Shown one piece after another: positions 30,501 through 39,056 of a stretch of DNA of 64,000 nucleotides. The stretch's first letter is position 1, and every line of letters starts with the position of its first letter. A program made the position numbers and the translations under genes. The notes beneath the pieces were generated by a model. It was not told the DNA's origin. It did not search any database and saw nothing but the letters and a program-made list of their open reading frames with translations. Source of the DNA: Massilia litorea (GTDB lineage Bacteria > Pseudomonadota > Gammaproteobacteria > Burkholderiales > Burkholderiaceae_D); assembly GCF_015101885.1 (NCBI RefSeq), contig NZ_CP062941.1, positions 4,588,001-4,652,000 of the forward strand, read 5' to 3'.

Positions 30501-30676
30501 GCGACCGTGTTCTGGCGCTCCTGCACCACCAGCAGGAAATAGCTGGCTACCAGCGCCGGGATCATCAGGCCGCCGACGACGACCATCAGCATCGCCCCGT
30601 ACACCGACTTCGTGTACAGCCGCCTGATGCGCGACGCGAATCCGCGCAGGGGTTCGCTTAACTGGGTCCGTGACAT
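27503..30676 (-). CDS. Membrane GGDEF-EAL protein with PAS domains
   Basis: 1057 residues. A periplasmic sensor between two membrane helices (about 30-52 and 160-183) is followed by HAMP (about 185-240), three PAS/PAC units (about 243-610), GGDEF (about 620-785; LARLGGDEFIVLL, intact, with upstream inhibitory-site RDGD) and EAL (about 795-1050; GVEALVRW, DDFGTGYSSL, KIDRSFI, AEGVEN, all intact). It can therefore in principle make and degrade c-di-GMP. Its C-terminal 14 codons overlap the start of the molybdenum hydroxylase gene. Confidence 0.95.
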   Translation of the reverse strand: MSRTQLSEPLRGFASRIRRLYTKSVYGAMLMVVVGGLMIPALVASYFLLVVQERQNTVAELNETLQRNAEILALGMQEPLWNMNAEAARSLVDSVMRDPSVVRIQVRGQPGTGFIDARAPERARGHVLRARREIVVQGERIGELTIEMDDLRSEEDLHRKQRNYALVLAVQVTVSLLLILAFLRRRLHAPLRTLAGFSDRLSRGDFDTPLDLDVDGELGRLGTQMERMRVAIRDLFVDVARREEQFRTIVTQVPGAVFRARPGGAIDFVSEAIEGICGYPASQIMRGATEAWYHLICEADRARQRKVMRDAIASGRSYEVEYRIVDAHGKERWVLESGQPQRLPGEEGVWVDGIISDIGERKHNEMRIGALLAEQGAILDNVMFGVLFTRERHIVSVNRRAEQLFGYPEGSMVGLPASILFVSNGEHARAENAFFPVLARGEDASHERQFRRRDGSLLWCLVSGSAIDAGRPEAGNVWVFADISERKQNEEKLRLSATVIEHIADGVMVVDVHGTIVTVNPAFTHITGFDAPEVVGRPWSVTHTGRDDQDLFWTMWRQLNDTGFWRGELWSARKDGETFLEWLTVSTVRNDEGRVTHYVGVFSDITRLKESQEQLDYLAHHDPLTGLPNRLLFQDRLLHAIGRAAREGQQLAVMFIDLDRFKNVNDTLGHHVGDELLKQVATALGARLRDGDTLARLGGDEFIVLLENVDGSYGAGQVAAKMMALFEQPFTVAGHELFVTGSIGISLFPQDGEDANLLVRNADVAMYQAKSRGRNGYQFYSRDMDGEGVERLRMEALLRRAIERQEIFLHYQPQVEIDSGRLIGVEALVRWHNPELGQVSPVRFIPMAEDTGFINQIGEWVLFEACRQMVRWDEAGLVVPKMAVNLSVRQVERGAMAPLVSRALAATNLAPRRLQLEVTESVIMNTGDALAFVHELHAIGVGLAIDDFGTGYSSLAYLKQLPVDVLKIDRSFIKDIAVDSDDEAIAIAIIQLGKSMHLSVIAEGVENEEQAAFLLRHGCTRAQGYLYGRPVAPGVLLEEWGNEKNERHEHAGRETGT

Positions 30677-30800
30677 CGTCGTGGCCGCAATGGTTGGAGC
30701 CGGGCTTGCCGGCCTGGATCGGGGGAATGCTGACGCTTGGGATTATGCATGCAAATGTTGCACAGCCGCGCCCGCCGTGACGGCGGGCTTCCAGGCGGGT

Positions 30801-31010
30801 TCAGGTATTGCGGCGCGGGTAGCCTTCGGCCAGGATGCGCTGCCAGACGCGCTCCTTCTGTTCAGCCGGCATCGATACCCAGTGGGCCACTTCCGCCACG
30901 GTGCGCCCGCAGCCGCGGCAGACGTCGTCGAAGGTGGTCGAGCAGACGGCGACGCAGGGTGTGTCGGGACGTGGTGGAAGCACCGGCGGGTCAGCGGGCT
31001 GGTCCGACAT
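30801..31010 (-). CDS. DUF1289 family small cysteine-rich protein
   Basis: 69 residues. The DUF1289 signature is clear: PDTPCVAVCS...CRGCGRTVAEVAHW, four cysteines likely to bind a metal or Fe-S cluster, then MPAEQKERVWQRI. Function unknown. ATG 31010 lies inside the end of the DUF1415 gene (20-base overlap), so the pair is coupled. Confidence 0.88.
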   Translation of the reverse strand: MSDQPADPPVLPPRPDTPCVAVCSTTFDDVCRGCGRTVAEVAHWVSMPAEQKERVWQRILAEGYPRRNT

Positions 31011-31560
31011 CGAGCTTGTCCCAGCCGTCGTGGCCCAGTTTTTCCATGGTCTCGATATTCTTCTCGAAGATCTCGGCCGCGTCCGGGAAGGCCTCGACGG
31101 CGCGCTCGATGCTCTCCTCGCGCAGGATCTGCAGGATCGGGTAAGGAGCGCGGTTGGTGAAGTTCTCGATATCGTTCTTGTCGGTGTCGGCGAACTGGTA
31201 GTCCGGGTGGAAGCTCGCCACCTGCAGCTCGCCATCGAGGTGCATGTCCTCGACTGCGGCGTCGGCGACATCGAGGAACTCGTTATAGTCGAGGAAATCG
31301 TCGAGCACGAAGGGGTGGATCAGCAGGGTCGTGTCCACCTGCTCGGCCGGGGTGTCGGACAGGTGTTGCAGCTCGTCCATCAGCTGCTCGAGCAGCGCCT
31401 CGGGCGTGCGCGCCGCGGAGACGACGTAGCGCACCTGCTCTTTTACATAGACGGATTTGGCGAATGGACACAGGTTCAGGCCGATGACGGCCTTTTCCAG
31501 CCAGCGGCGGGTGGCGGCGACGATGGCGTCATCGTCGGCGTTCAGGTTGGCGGTACTCAT
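30991..31560 (-). CDS. DUF1415 family protein
   Basis: 189 residues, function unknown. DUF1415 features: the N-terminal WLEKAVIGLNLCPFAKSV with a conserved Cys, the central TLLIHPFVLDDFLDYNEFLD, and the C-terminal FTNRAPYPILQILREESI. Soluble, no signal. It precedes the DUF1289 gene on the same strand. Confidence 0.88.
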   Translation of the reverse strand: MSTANLNADDDAIVAATRRWLEKAVIGLNLCPFAKSVYVKEQVRYVVSAARTPEALLEQLMDELQHLSDTPAEQVDTTLLIHPFVLDDFLDYNEFLDVADAAVEDMHLDGELQVASFHPDYQFADTDKNDIENFTNRAPYPILQILREESIERAVEAFPDAAEIFEKNIETMEKLGHDGWDKLDVGPAR

Positions 31561-32002
31561 ATATATAGGTCGGTGTTCTCGGTGAGGAAGCGCGGTACAA
31601 GTCGGATTGTACGCACAGTTTGCGTGCGCTCATAGGTCAGGCATTCCAGGCGCGTAAGTTGAAGACGTGTCGGGCAGGAACGGAAAAGCGGCCGTTCATT
31701 GATAACTCGACAATATTCGGAATGGCTGAGTTGTTTCTGTGCGGAATGTATTGCCGATAGGCCAATTCGATATACACCGGGGCAGTATGCGCTTTTCAGA
31801 GGAACCGCCTCCTATGAAAATGGTCGCGGCGAACAGGATACCCCTGGCGTTTGTTATCAAATTAGTTTCATGTTGACAAAAAGGATAGACAGGAAATTTT
31901 GTAACCGCCCGGGATTAGCGCTTGACTGGCTCGTCGGCTGCTCCTTACACTGCCCCCTTAACGTCAGTCCTGCCGTTCCTGGACGCAACATACTGGAAAG
32001 CT
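31561..32002 (+). promoter_or_regulatory. 442-base intergenic region with promoter of the mltD-like gene
   Basis: Divergent spacer between the DUF1415 and transglycosylase genes, less GC-rich than the genes. A good promoter lies at 31922-31951: TTGACT, an 18-base spacer and TACACT, giving a leader of about 45 bases. A second perfect TTGACA at 31873-31878 has no convincing -10. No gene is supported in the left 350 bases. Confidence 0.5.
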
Positions 32003-33319
32003 ATGTACGACATGACCCGCCAACCTTCTATCGCTGCCGCGCTGGTGCTTTTGCTCTCGGCCCCATTCGCCCACGCCATCGACAATGCGCCCGTCAACGC
32101 GCTGCAAAGCGCCGTCGCGGCACGTCCGGCCGCCGTCAACGCTCCGGCCGCTTTTGCCAACACTGCATCGCTGAAAGTCGACGACTACAAGGAAACCGAT
32201 GTCTGGGGCCGGATCCGCAGCGGCTACGCGATTCCCGACATCAGCAACAACCTGGTCGAGCGCCATGTGCGCTCCTACAGCGCCAAGCCCGACTACATGG
32301 CCCGCATCTCCGGCCGCGCGTCGCTCTACCTGTTCCACGTGGTGCAGGAGCTGGAAAAGCGCGGCATGCCGACCGAGCTGGCCTTGCTGCCGGTGATCGA
32401 ATCTGCCTTCAATCCGCAAGCCCTGTCGACCGCCAGCGCGGCCGGCCTCTGGCAGTTCGTGCCGGGCACCGGCAAGGACTACGACCTCAAGCAGAACATG
32501 TTCAAGGACGAGCGCCGCGGCGTGCTGGCCTCGACCGATGCCGCCCTGACCTACCTGCAGCGCCTGTACACGATGTTCGGCGACTGGCAGCTGGCTCTGG
32601 CCGCCTATAACTGGGGCGAAGGCAATGTTCAGAAGGCGATCAAGAAAAACCAGGCGCTCGGCAAACCAACCGATTTCGAAAGCCTGGCCGACCTGATGCC
32701 GGCCGAGACGCGCAACTACGTGCCGAAGCTGCAGGCCGTGAAGAACATCGTCGCCAACCCGAGCCAGTACAACGTCACCCTGCCGGTGATCGACAACCAG
32801 CCTTACTTCACGACGGTCGACAAGACCAGCGACATCGACCTCGCGATCGCCGCCCAGCTGGCGGAAATGTCGGTCGACGAATTCAAGGCCCTGAACCCGC
32901 AGTTCAAGCGTCCGGTCATCACCGGCGACGACCGCACCAAGATCCTGCTGCCGCAAAAGAACGCCGAGAAATTCCACCTGAACCTGGCGCAATGGGGCCA
33001 GGCGCTGTCGACCTGGACCACGCACAAGATCACGGGCGCCAAGGAAAGCATCACCTCGCTGGCCTCGAAATTCGGCACCACGCCGGAAGTCATCCGCCAG
33101 GCAAACAACATTCCGATGCAGACCCGCCTGAAGGCCGGTTCGACCATCCTGGTGCCGAAGACCTCGGCGTCGGTGGGCAACGACATCGCCGAGAACATCG
33201 TCGACAGCGCCGTCATGGCACTCGAGGCGGACCGTGGCGAGCCGCGCAAGTCGAAGGCGACCGCCGCGTCGAACTCGCGCATTTCGCGTAATACCAACAG
33301 CCGCCGCAAGCATCGTTGA
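32003..33319 (+). CDS. mltD: Membrane-bound lytic murein transglycosylase D-like protein
   Basis: 438 residues. Signal peptide (SIAAALVLLLSAPFAHA), then a family 1 SLT domain (about residues 95-240) with the catalytic Glu in LLPVIESAFNPQALS, the AAGLWQFVPGTGKDY motif and AAYNWGEGNVQKAI, and one C-terminal LysM repeat (about 345-390; SLASKFGTTPEVIRQANNI) for peptidoglycan binding. The tail is basic. MltD usually has two or more LysM units; here one is clear and the stretch before it is degenerate. ATG 32012 is an alternative start. Confidence 0.92.
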   Translation: MYDMTRQPSIAAALVLLLSAPFAHAIDNAPVNALQSAVAARPAAVNAPAAFANTASLKVDDYKETDVWGRIRSGYAIPDISNNLVERHVRSYSAKPDYMARISGRASLYLFHVVQELEKRGMPTELALLPVIESAFNPQALSTASAAGLWQFVPGTGKDYDLKQNMFKDERRGVLASTDAALTYLQRLYTMFGDWQLALAAYNWGEGNVQKAIKKNQALGKPTDFESLADLMPAETRNYVPKLQAVKNIVANPSQYNVTLPVIDNQPYFTTVDKTSDIDLAIAAQLAEMSVDEFKALNPQFKRPVITGDDRTKILLPQKNAEKFHLNLAQWGQALSTWTTHKITGAKESITSLASKFGTTPEVIRQANNIPMQTRLKAGSTILVPKTSASVGNDIAENIVDSAVMALEADRGEPRKSKATAASNSRISRNTNSRRKHR

Positions 33320-33327
33320 TCGGCGCC

Positions 33328-33360
33328 GGTCCCGGGCCTGTGCGCCCGGGACCGTGTTTC
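33328..33360 (+). terminator. Strong GC hairpin after the mltD-like gene
   Basis: GGTCCCGGGC (33328-33337) and GCCCGGGACC (33344-33353) form a perfect 10-bp stem with a 6-base loop, followed by GTGTTTCC. It lies 8 bases beyond the stop codon. Confidence 0.7.
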
Positions 33361-33755
33361 CTCCCTACTCCCTCCCGCTGCCACCGCGCACTGCAAGCCA
33401 CACTTTGTGCCAGATCAAATTGGCTGGTCTGTGCAAGCATTCCCAAACTACTGTATAGTGTCGTTTGTGCGCTGCAATAAAGCGACAAACTGTCGACAGA
33501 CAGCGCATCCAGAAGTATCCAAGCTAGTAACAACAAGCAGCATCGCAGCAAGGCCTGCCAAGCATGGCAGCCTTCCATAAAGCCCTCCCGCCCTGTGTGT
33601 CGACCTTTGACACCGTCCCGGCGCAAAGCTTTTGTGCCGAAATTTCTTTCATTTCTGAGTCATTTCGTTCTGTTGGTTCGCGTTGCTATTTCGCATTCCT
33701 ATTTCTGCGCTCGTAAAACTATTGAGCGCTGATCACTACCGAAAGTTAGAAAACA
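33361..33755 (+). promoter_or_regulatory. Long leader region of the DEAD-box helicase gene
   Basis: 395 bases without a gene. TATAGT at 33454-33459 is the best -10 (the -35 is weak), so the mRNA leader would be about 290 bases, unusually long. The stretch from about 33630 to 33755 is T-rich and GC-poor compared with the genes. Long leaders are common for cold-induced helicases; no riboswitch motif is recognised. Confidence 0.4.
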
Positions 33756-35216
33756 ATGAGTTTTGAAGCACTAGGCCTCCACGCCACGATCGTCAAAGCA
33801 GTCAACGAAGCCGGTTACACCGTCCCGACCCCGGTCCAGGCACAAGCTGTTCCTGCCGCCATCGAAGGACGCGACCTGCTGGTCTCGTCGCAAACCGGCT
33901 CCGGCAAGACCGCAGCCTTCATGCTGCCGGCCCTGCACAAGCTGGTCAGCGCCGAAGTCGCGCCGGCCCCGGCCCGCACCCCTGCGCAAGAAGCGCAGTC
34001 GGCCCGTTCGCGCGGCGAGCGCGTCCGTTTCACCGCAGCCAAGCCGAAGATGCTGGTGCTGACCCCGACCCGCGAACTGGCCCTGCAGGTCACCACCGCG
34101 ACCGAAAAATACGGCAGCTACATGCGCCGCATCCGCGCCGTCTCGATCCTGGGCGGCATGCCTTACCCGAAGCAGATGCAACTGCTGTCGAAGAATCCTG
34201 AAATCCTGGTCGCCACCCCGGGCCGCCTGATCGACCACATGGAGTCGGGCAAGATCGACTTCTCGGAACTGCAGATTCTGGTGCTGGACGAAGCCGACCG
34301 CATGCTCGACATGGGCTTCATCGACGACATCGAAAAGATCGTCGCCGCTACCCCGGCATCGCGCCAGACCATGCTGTTCTCGGCCACGCTGGATGGCGTC
34401 GTCGGCAACATGGCACGCCGCATCACCAAGGACCCGATGGTGATCCAGATCGCCAGCGCCTCGAACCGCCACGAGAACATCTCGCAGCGCGTGCACTTCG
34501 TCGACGACCTGTCGCACAAGAACCGCCTGCTGGACCACCTGCTGCGCGACGAGTCGATGGACCAGGCAGTCGTCTTCACCGCGACCAAGCGTGACGCCGA
34601 CACCATCGCCGACCGCCTGAACATCGCCGGCTTCGCAGCCGCCGCGCTGCACGGCGACATGCACCAGGGCGCCCGCAACCGCACCCTGGACAGCCTGCGC
34701 CGCGGCCAAGTACGCGTGCTGGTGGCAACCGACGTCGCCGCGCGCGGCATCGACGTGCCGACCATCACCCACGTGGTGAACTACGACCTGCCGAAGTTCC
34801 CGGAAGACTATGTGCACCGTATCGGCCGTACCGGCCGCGCCGGCCGCAATGGCCTGGCGATCTCGCTGGTAAACCACGCCGAAAACATGAACATCAAGCG
34901 CATCGAGCGTTTCACCAAGCAGCTGATCCCGGCGACCGTGGTGGAAGGTTTCGAGCCGAAGCGTTCGGCGCCACCTGCCCGTACCGGCGCCCGTCCAGGC
35001 GGCTGGAAACCAGGCGACGGCCGTAGCGCCGCCAAGCCGGGCCAGCGCAGCTTCAGCAAGCCATCGGCAGCACCGCGCGAAGGCGGTTACAACCGCGACG
35101 CTGCACCACGCGGCCCGAGCAGCGGCGCCCCACGCCGCGAAGGCAGCGGCGGTGGCTACCGCGGCACGAACCCGCGTTCGGCCGACGGCGCCCGTCGCAG
35201 CTTCGGCGACCAGTAA
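33756..35216 (+). CDS. rhlE: DEAD-box ATP-dependent RNA helicase, RhlE type
   Basis: 486 residues. Q motif (PTPVQAQAVP), motif I SQTGSGKT (about 45-52), Ia PTRELALQV, II VLDEADRMLDMGF, III FSATLD and VI HRIGRTGRAGRNG are all intact. There is a charged, Ala-rich insert of about 25 residues between motifs I and Ia (AEVAPAPARTPAQEAQ onward). The C-terminal about 90 residues are Arg/Gly/Pro-rich and disordered, as in RNA-binding tails. Likely role in ribosome assembly and RNA turnover in the cold. Confidence 0.93.
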   Translation: MSFEALGLHATIVKAVNEAGYTVPTPVQAQAVPAAIEGRDLLVSSQTGSGKTAAFMLPALHKLVSAEVAPAPARTPAQEAQSARSRGERVRFTAAKPKMLVLTPTRELALQVTTATEKYGSYMRRIRAVSILGGMPYPKQMQLLSKNPEILVATPGRLIDHMESGKIDFSELQILVLDEADRMLDMGFIDDIEKIVAATPASRQTMLFSATLDGVVGNMARRITKDPMVIQIASASNRHENISQRVHFVDDLSHKNRLLDHLLRDESMDQAVVFTATKRDADTIADRLNIAGFAAAALHGDMHQGARNRTLDSLRRGQVRVLVATDVAARGIDVPTITHVVNYDLPKFPEDYVHRIGRTGRAGRNGLAISLVNHAENMNIKRIERFTKQLIPATVVEGFEPKRSAPPARTGARPGGWKPGDGRSAAKPGQRSFSKPSAAPREGGYNRDAAPRGPSSGAPRREGSGGGYRGTNPRSADGARRSFGDQ

Positions 35217-35243
35217 CCGGTCCTTGTAGGCGAATGAATGAGA

Positions 35244-35270
35244 ACGGCTGCTTCGGCAGCCGTTTTTTTT
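35244..35270 (+). terminator. Rho-independent terminator of the helicase gene
   Basis: ACGGCTGC and GCAGCCGT pair around a TTCG tetraloop, followed by eight T. It insulates the selenium locus from the helicase. Confidence 0.93.
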
Positions 35271-35342
35271 CGCCTGGCGCTCGCGTGTCTGCTGTGGCGA
35301 TGCCGCGCTTCTGCACAATCAACCGTTCCCATATGCCCGACG

Positions 35343-35348
35343 TATAAT
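35343..35348 (+). promoter_or_regulatory. -10 element before senB
   Basis: A perfect TATAAT lies 33 bases before the senB ATG and 70 bases past the helicase terminator. No good -35 is present at the usual distance, so an activator may be needed. Confidence 0.45.
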
Positions 35349-35380
35349 TCCCCTCCCCGTCCAGCTCCCCTTATCTCCAG

Positions 35381-36376
35381 ATGGTCCGCAAGCGCATCCT
35401 CATCGTCAGCCCCGCCGCCGCCCGCGACAACAACGGCAACTGGCAAACCGCCAGCCGCTGGGCGCGTTTCTTGCGCGGCCGCCACGCGGTCGACGTGGCG
35501 GGCGGCTGGAGCGCGGATGAACCCGCGCCCGACCTGCTGATCGCCCTGCACGCGCGCCGCTCGGCGCAGGCGCTGGCCGCCTTCAAGACAGCGCACCCGG
35601 AGCGCCCCGCCCTGCTGGCCCTGACCGGCACCGACCTGTATCGCGACATCGACAGCGCGCCCGAAGCGCGCGCCTCGCTCGAGACGGCCGACGCCCTGGT
35701 CGTGCTGCAGGAAGCCGGCCTGGCGCGCCTGGCGCCGCACCTGCAGGCGAAGGCGCGGGTCATCTACCAGTCCGCGCCCGCGCTGCGTCCGGCACCGGCC
35801 GCCGGCCGCCACGTCGACATCTGCATGATCGGCCACCTGCGACCGGAAAAGGATCCACTGACCTTCATGCGCGCCGCGCAGCTGGTCACGGCGCCGCGCC
35901 TACGCCTGCTGCACATCGGCGGCGCCCTCGATCCGGCGCTGCTGGAAGCGGCGCGCGCCACCGAAGCGGCCTGCCCGCGCTACCGCTGGCTGGGGCCGAT
36001 GCCGCATGCGCAAACCCGCCAGCGTTTGAAACGCTGCCGGGCGATGGTGATCGCATCGGCCATGGAAGGCGGCGCCAACGTCATCATCGAGGCCGTCACC
36101 AGCGGCGTACCGGTGCTGGCATCCGATATCGACGGCAACCTCGGCATGCTGGGGCGGGACTACGCCGGCTATTTCCCGCTGGGGGACGCCGCCGCGCTGG
36201 CGCGCCTGGTGGACCGCTGCGTGGCGGAGCCGGCCTTCGACGCACTGCTGCGCCGCCAGTGCGCCGTGCGCGCCGCGCTGTTCGCGCCGCATGCCGAGCA
36301 TGCAGCACTGGCCGACTTGGTGGATAATCTGCTGCTCCCGGGATTCCCACTATCCCCGCAGCCCGAACACTCATAA
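35381..36376 (+). CDS. senB: Probable selenosugar synthase SenB (GT4-like glycosyltransferase)
   Basis: 331 residues of GT-B fold. It starts KRILIVSPAAARDNNGNWQTA and has the GT4 E-x7-E donor site MEGGANVIIEAVTSGVPVLAS (about residues 227-247). It resembles the putative glycosyltransferase family TIGR04348, which was assigned in 2022 as SenB: it couples selenophosphate to a UDP-sugar to give a selenosugar. Here it sits 3 bases before a SelD-family gene, as expected for senB-senC, and near egtD and an EgtB-family gene. No signal peptide, so cytosolic. There is no clear Shine-Dalgarno before the ATG. Confidence 0.85.
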   Translation: MVRKRILIVSPAAARDNNGNWQTASRWARFLRGRHAVDVAGGWSADEPAPDLLIALHARRSAQALAAFKTAHPERPALLALTGTDLYRDIDSAPEARASLETADALVVLQEAGLARLAPHLQAKARVIYQSAPALRPAPAAGRHVDICMIGHLRPEKDPLTFMRAAQLVTAPRLRLLHIGGALDPALLEAARATEAACPRYRWLGPMPHAQTRQRLKRCRAMVIASAMEGGANVIIEAVTSGVPVLASDIDGNLGMLGRDYAGYFPLGDAAALARLVDRCVAEPAFDALLRRQCAVRAALFAPHAEHAALADLVDNLLLPGFPLSPQPEHS

Positions 36377-36379
36377 AGA

Positions 36380-37447
36380 ATGGAACCGAACATGACCGCG
36401 CCTGACCACACCATCAAACTGACTTCCTTCTCGCACGGCGGCGGCTGCGGCTGCAAGATCGCGCCCGGCGTGCTCGCCGAAATCCTGAAGAAGTCGAGCG
36501 GCTTCCCGGTGCCGCCCCAGCTGATGGTCGGCATCGAGACGGCCGACGACGCCGCCGTCTACAAGCTCAACGACGAGCAGGCCCTGATCGCCACCACCGA
36601 TTTCTTCATGCCGATCGTCGACGACCCGTTCGACTTCGGCCGCATCGCCGCCACCAACGCCATTTCCGACGTCTATGCGATGGGCGGCACGCCGATCATG
36701 GCCCTGGCCCTGGTGGGCATGCCGATCAACAAGCTGCCGCTGGAGACGATCGGCGAGATCATCCGCGGCGGCGAATCGATCTGTGCCGAAGCCGGCATCC
36801 CGATCGCCGGCGGCCACACCATCGATTCGGTCGAGCCGATCTACGGCCTGGTGGTCATGGGCCTGGTGCACCCGGACCGCGTCAAACGCAATGCCGACGC
36901 CCGTGCCGGCGACGTCCTCATCCTCGGCAAGCCGCTGGGCGTGGGCGTGCTGTCGGCCGCCTTGAAGAAGGACCAGCTGGGTGCGGACGGCTATGCCGCG
37001 ATGATCGCCAACACGACCAAGCTGAACAAGCCGGGCCAGGCGCTGGCCGCGATGGACGGCGTGCATGCGCTGACTGACGTCACCGGCTTCGGCCTGCTGG
37101 GCCACCTGCTCGAACTGGCGCGCGGCGCCAAACTCTCGGCCGAACTCGACATGGCCGACATCCCGCTGCTCCCCGGCGTGCTGCAACTGGCGCAGGACGG
37201 CTTCTTCACCGGCGCTTCCGGACGTAACTGGGATGCCTACGGCAAGGACGTCGCGCTGTCGGAAAACATCACGCCGGCGCAGCAGGCCCTGCTGACCGAC
37301 CCGCAGACCTCGGGCGGCCTGCTGGTCTCCTGCGACCCGGCGGCGGCCGAGTCCGTGCTGGCGCTGTTCGCGCGCGAGGGCTTCGGCGACGCAAAAGTCG
37401 TCGGCCGCATGGCCGCCGGCACGCCGGGCGTGGTCGTCAAGGCCTGA
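36380..37447 (+). CDS. senC: Selenophosphate synthetase (SenC / SelD family)
   Basis: Makes selenophosphate from selenide and ATP. 355 residues. The catalytic N-terminal segment reads GGGCGCKIAPG, with Cys23 in the position of E. coli Cys17 and Lys26 in that of Lys20, so it is a cysteine, not selenocysteine, form. TTDFFMPIVDDPFDFGRIAATNAISDVYAMGG and GGHTIDSVEPIYG are the ATP- and metal-binding blocks. Coupling to senB suggests a dedicated role in selenoneine synthesis. No selA, selB or selU is visible in this window, so a wider SelD role cannot be excluded. ATG 36392 is an alternative start. Confidence 0.93.
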   Translation: MEPNMTAPDHTIKLTSFSHGGGCGCKIAPGVLAEILKKSSGFPVPPQLMVGIETADDAAVYKLNDEQALIATTDFFMPIVDDPFDFGRIAATNAISDVYAMGGTPIMALALVGMPINKLPLETIGEIIRGGESICAEAGIPIAGGHTIDSVEPIYGLVVMGLVHPDRVKRNADARAGDVLILGKPLGVGVLSAALKKDQLGADGYAAMIANTTKLNKPGQALAAMDGVHALTDVTGFGLLGHLLELARGAKLSAELDMADIPLLPGVLQLAQDGFFTGASGRNWDAYGKDVALSENITPAQQALLTDPQTSGGLLVSCDPAAAESVLALFAREGFGDAKVVGRMAAGTPGVVVKA

Positions 37448-37552
37448 TCCAGCCGCCGTTCCGGGAGTACGCGGCAGCGCAACGCGTTGCTGCGTAAACA
37501 TTTATTTTGTCTCTATAAAACAATCCATTGCTTTTTTAAGAATTGTCGGTTG

Positions 37553-37558
37553 TATAAT
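37553..37558 (+). promoter_or_regulatory. -10 element of the diguanylate cyclase gene
   Basis: TATAAT on the plus strand, 53 bases before the ATG at 37612. A TTGCTT at 37528-37533 is 19 bases upstream, a loose -35. The surrounding AT-rich stretch contrasts with the genes. Confidence 0.5.
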
Positions 37559-37611
37559 GCGGTTTGCCGGCGCAGACCGGTCTTGCAAGCCAACAACGAA
37601 TTCCAGAGACA

Positions 37612-38763
37612 ATGCCCACGCAACAGGCCGCTACGGCGGCGCTCGACTCGCCGCAACTCCCCGGACTGACCACCCGCCTGGCCGACGCCCTCCTCGGCGA
37701 CGACAGCCGCCAGCGCCTGACACTGGCGCTGCTGGGCCTGGCCGCCCTGGTGACCGCCACCGTCGTCCTGCTGCTCCTGTATGCGGCCAGGATCGGTGCG
37801 GCGGACGTCCAGCAGGTCGGCGTGCTGACGGTCCTGTACTTCGTTTTCATCGGTGGCTTCTACGGCCTCATTCGCAGCGGCCTGAACCGCCACTGCGCCG
37901 ACCCGACGCTGGCCATGCCGCAAACCCTCATCGCGCAGTCGCTGATCGGCGCCTCGTACGCGGTCACGGGACCGGTGCACGGGGCAACCCTGATCATGCT
38001 GTCGCTGGTCATGGTGTTCGGTATGTTCAGCCTGCGCCCGGCCTCGGTGCGCATTGCCTGCGTCTACACGGTCACGCTGATGGGGATGGTGATGGTCTGG
38101 TGCGTGCAGCACCAGCCGCTCCATTATCCGGCGCGCCAGGAAGTCTTCAATTTCGCGCTGACGGCGATCGTGATGCTGGCCATTTCCCAGCTCTCCGGCC
38201 AGTTGTCGGACATGCGCACCCGCCTGAAAACGCAGAAGATCGCGCTCGAGCAGGCGCTGGCGCACATCAAGGAGATGGCCGCGCGCGACGAGCTGACCGG
38301 GCTGCCGAACCGGCGCCGCATGATGACCCTGCTGCAGGAACACGCGACGCGCCACGCGCGCGGCGGGCCGCGTTTTTTCGTCTGCATCATCGATCTCGAC
38401 CACTTCAAGAGCATCAACGATACCTACGGCCACGCTGCCGGCGACGCCGTGCTGCGCGCCTTTGCGACCCAGGCGCAGGTCGTGCTGCGCACCACCGATA
38501 TGATCGGGCGCTGGGGCGGCGAGGAATTCCTGCTGCTGCTGACGGAAACCCCGCCGGGCGACCCGACGCTGGGTGTGGCGCGCCTGCGCGAGCGCCTGGC
38601 CGAGCTGCCGGCCAGCCCGGCGCTGTACGACCTGCGCGTGCGTTTCTCGGCGGGCTTTGCGCGCTACGAGGATGGCGAGCCGATCGACCAGGCTATCGAG
38701 CGGGCCGACCGCGCCCTGTATGCCGCCAAGTCGGCCGGTCGCAACCGCAGCGTCGTGCTCTAG
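37612..38763 (+). CDS. Membrane diguanylate cyclase (GGDEF)
   Basis: 383 residues. The N-terminal half holds about six membrane helices (residues about 40-200), then a short coiled coil (MRTRLKTQKIALEQALAHIKEM) and a GGDEF domain (about 223-380) with RWGGEEFLLLL, intact, and an inhibitory-site RTTD five residues before it. It should make c-di-GMP. ATG 37612 is chosen by the AGAGAC upstream; an in-frame TTG at 37564 is less likely. It sits between senC and the minus-strand part of the selenium locus, with its own promoter. Confidence 0.93.
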   Translation: MPTQQAATAALDSPQLPGLTTRLADALLGDDSRQRLTLALLGLAALVTATVVLLLLYAARIGAADVQQVGVLTVLYFVFIGGFYGLIRSGLNRHCADPTLAMPQTLIAQSLIGASYAVTGPVHGATLIMLSLVMVFGMFSLRPASVRIACVYTVTLMGMVMVWCVQHQPLHYPARQEVFNFALTAIVMLAISQLSGQLSDMRTRLKTQKIALEQALAHIKEMAARDELTGLPNRRRMMTLLQEHATRHARGGPRFFVCIIDLDHFKSINDTYGHAAGDAVLRAFATQAQVVLRTTDMIGRWGGEEFLLLLTETPPGDPTLGVARLRERLAELPASPALYDLRVRFSAGFARYEDGEPIDQAIERADRALYAAKSAGRNRSVVL

Positions 38764-38770
38764 AACCGGC

Positions 38771-38944
38771 CTAGTCCGGCCTGGATGGTCCCTTGTGCGG
38801 AACCGGAGGATGGACGCCGCGCCGCACGACCGCGGGCCGGCGCAGTTTGTGCAGCTGGCGCGCCAGCAGGATCAATCCGGCCAGCAGCGCGACGAATGCC
38901 AGCATCGCCGGCAGTTGCAAACCCAGGACTTCGCCAGTTTCCAT
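38771..38944 (-). CDS. Small membrane protein (57 residues)
   Basis: Unknown family. One hydrophobic helix (LPAMLAFVALLAGLILLARQL) is followed by a basic, Pro-rich tail (LRRPAVVRRGVHPPVPHKG). ATG 38944 is preceded by GGGAG at a good distance. It is convergent with the diguanylate cyclase gene (7 bases between stops) and 112 bases downstream of the YihY gene on the same strand. Confidence 0.55.
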   Translation of the reverse strand: METGEVLGLQLPAMLAFVALLAGLILLARQLHKLRRPAVVRRGVHPPVPHKGPSRPD

Positions 38945-39056
38945 CACAGCTCCCGTTCTCACGTTTATTGCCCGGCGTTATGCCGGCGCAAGAGCCTACT
39001 GTGCCACTGGCTTTCCTATATGAAATTGAGATAGAACAAGAGAAGCAACCGTCTCT

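Noticed and set aside
36380..36460. Possible selenocysteine codon in the selenophosphate synthetase.
   Set aside because: The catalytic position is a normal Cys codon and no in-frame TGA or SECIS-like hairpin is needed.
37440..37500. A terminator hairpin after the selenophosphate synthetase gene.
   Set aside because: GCAACGCGTTGC is a palindrome with no loop, and its extension is mismatched; it was not strong enough to list.
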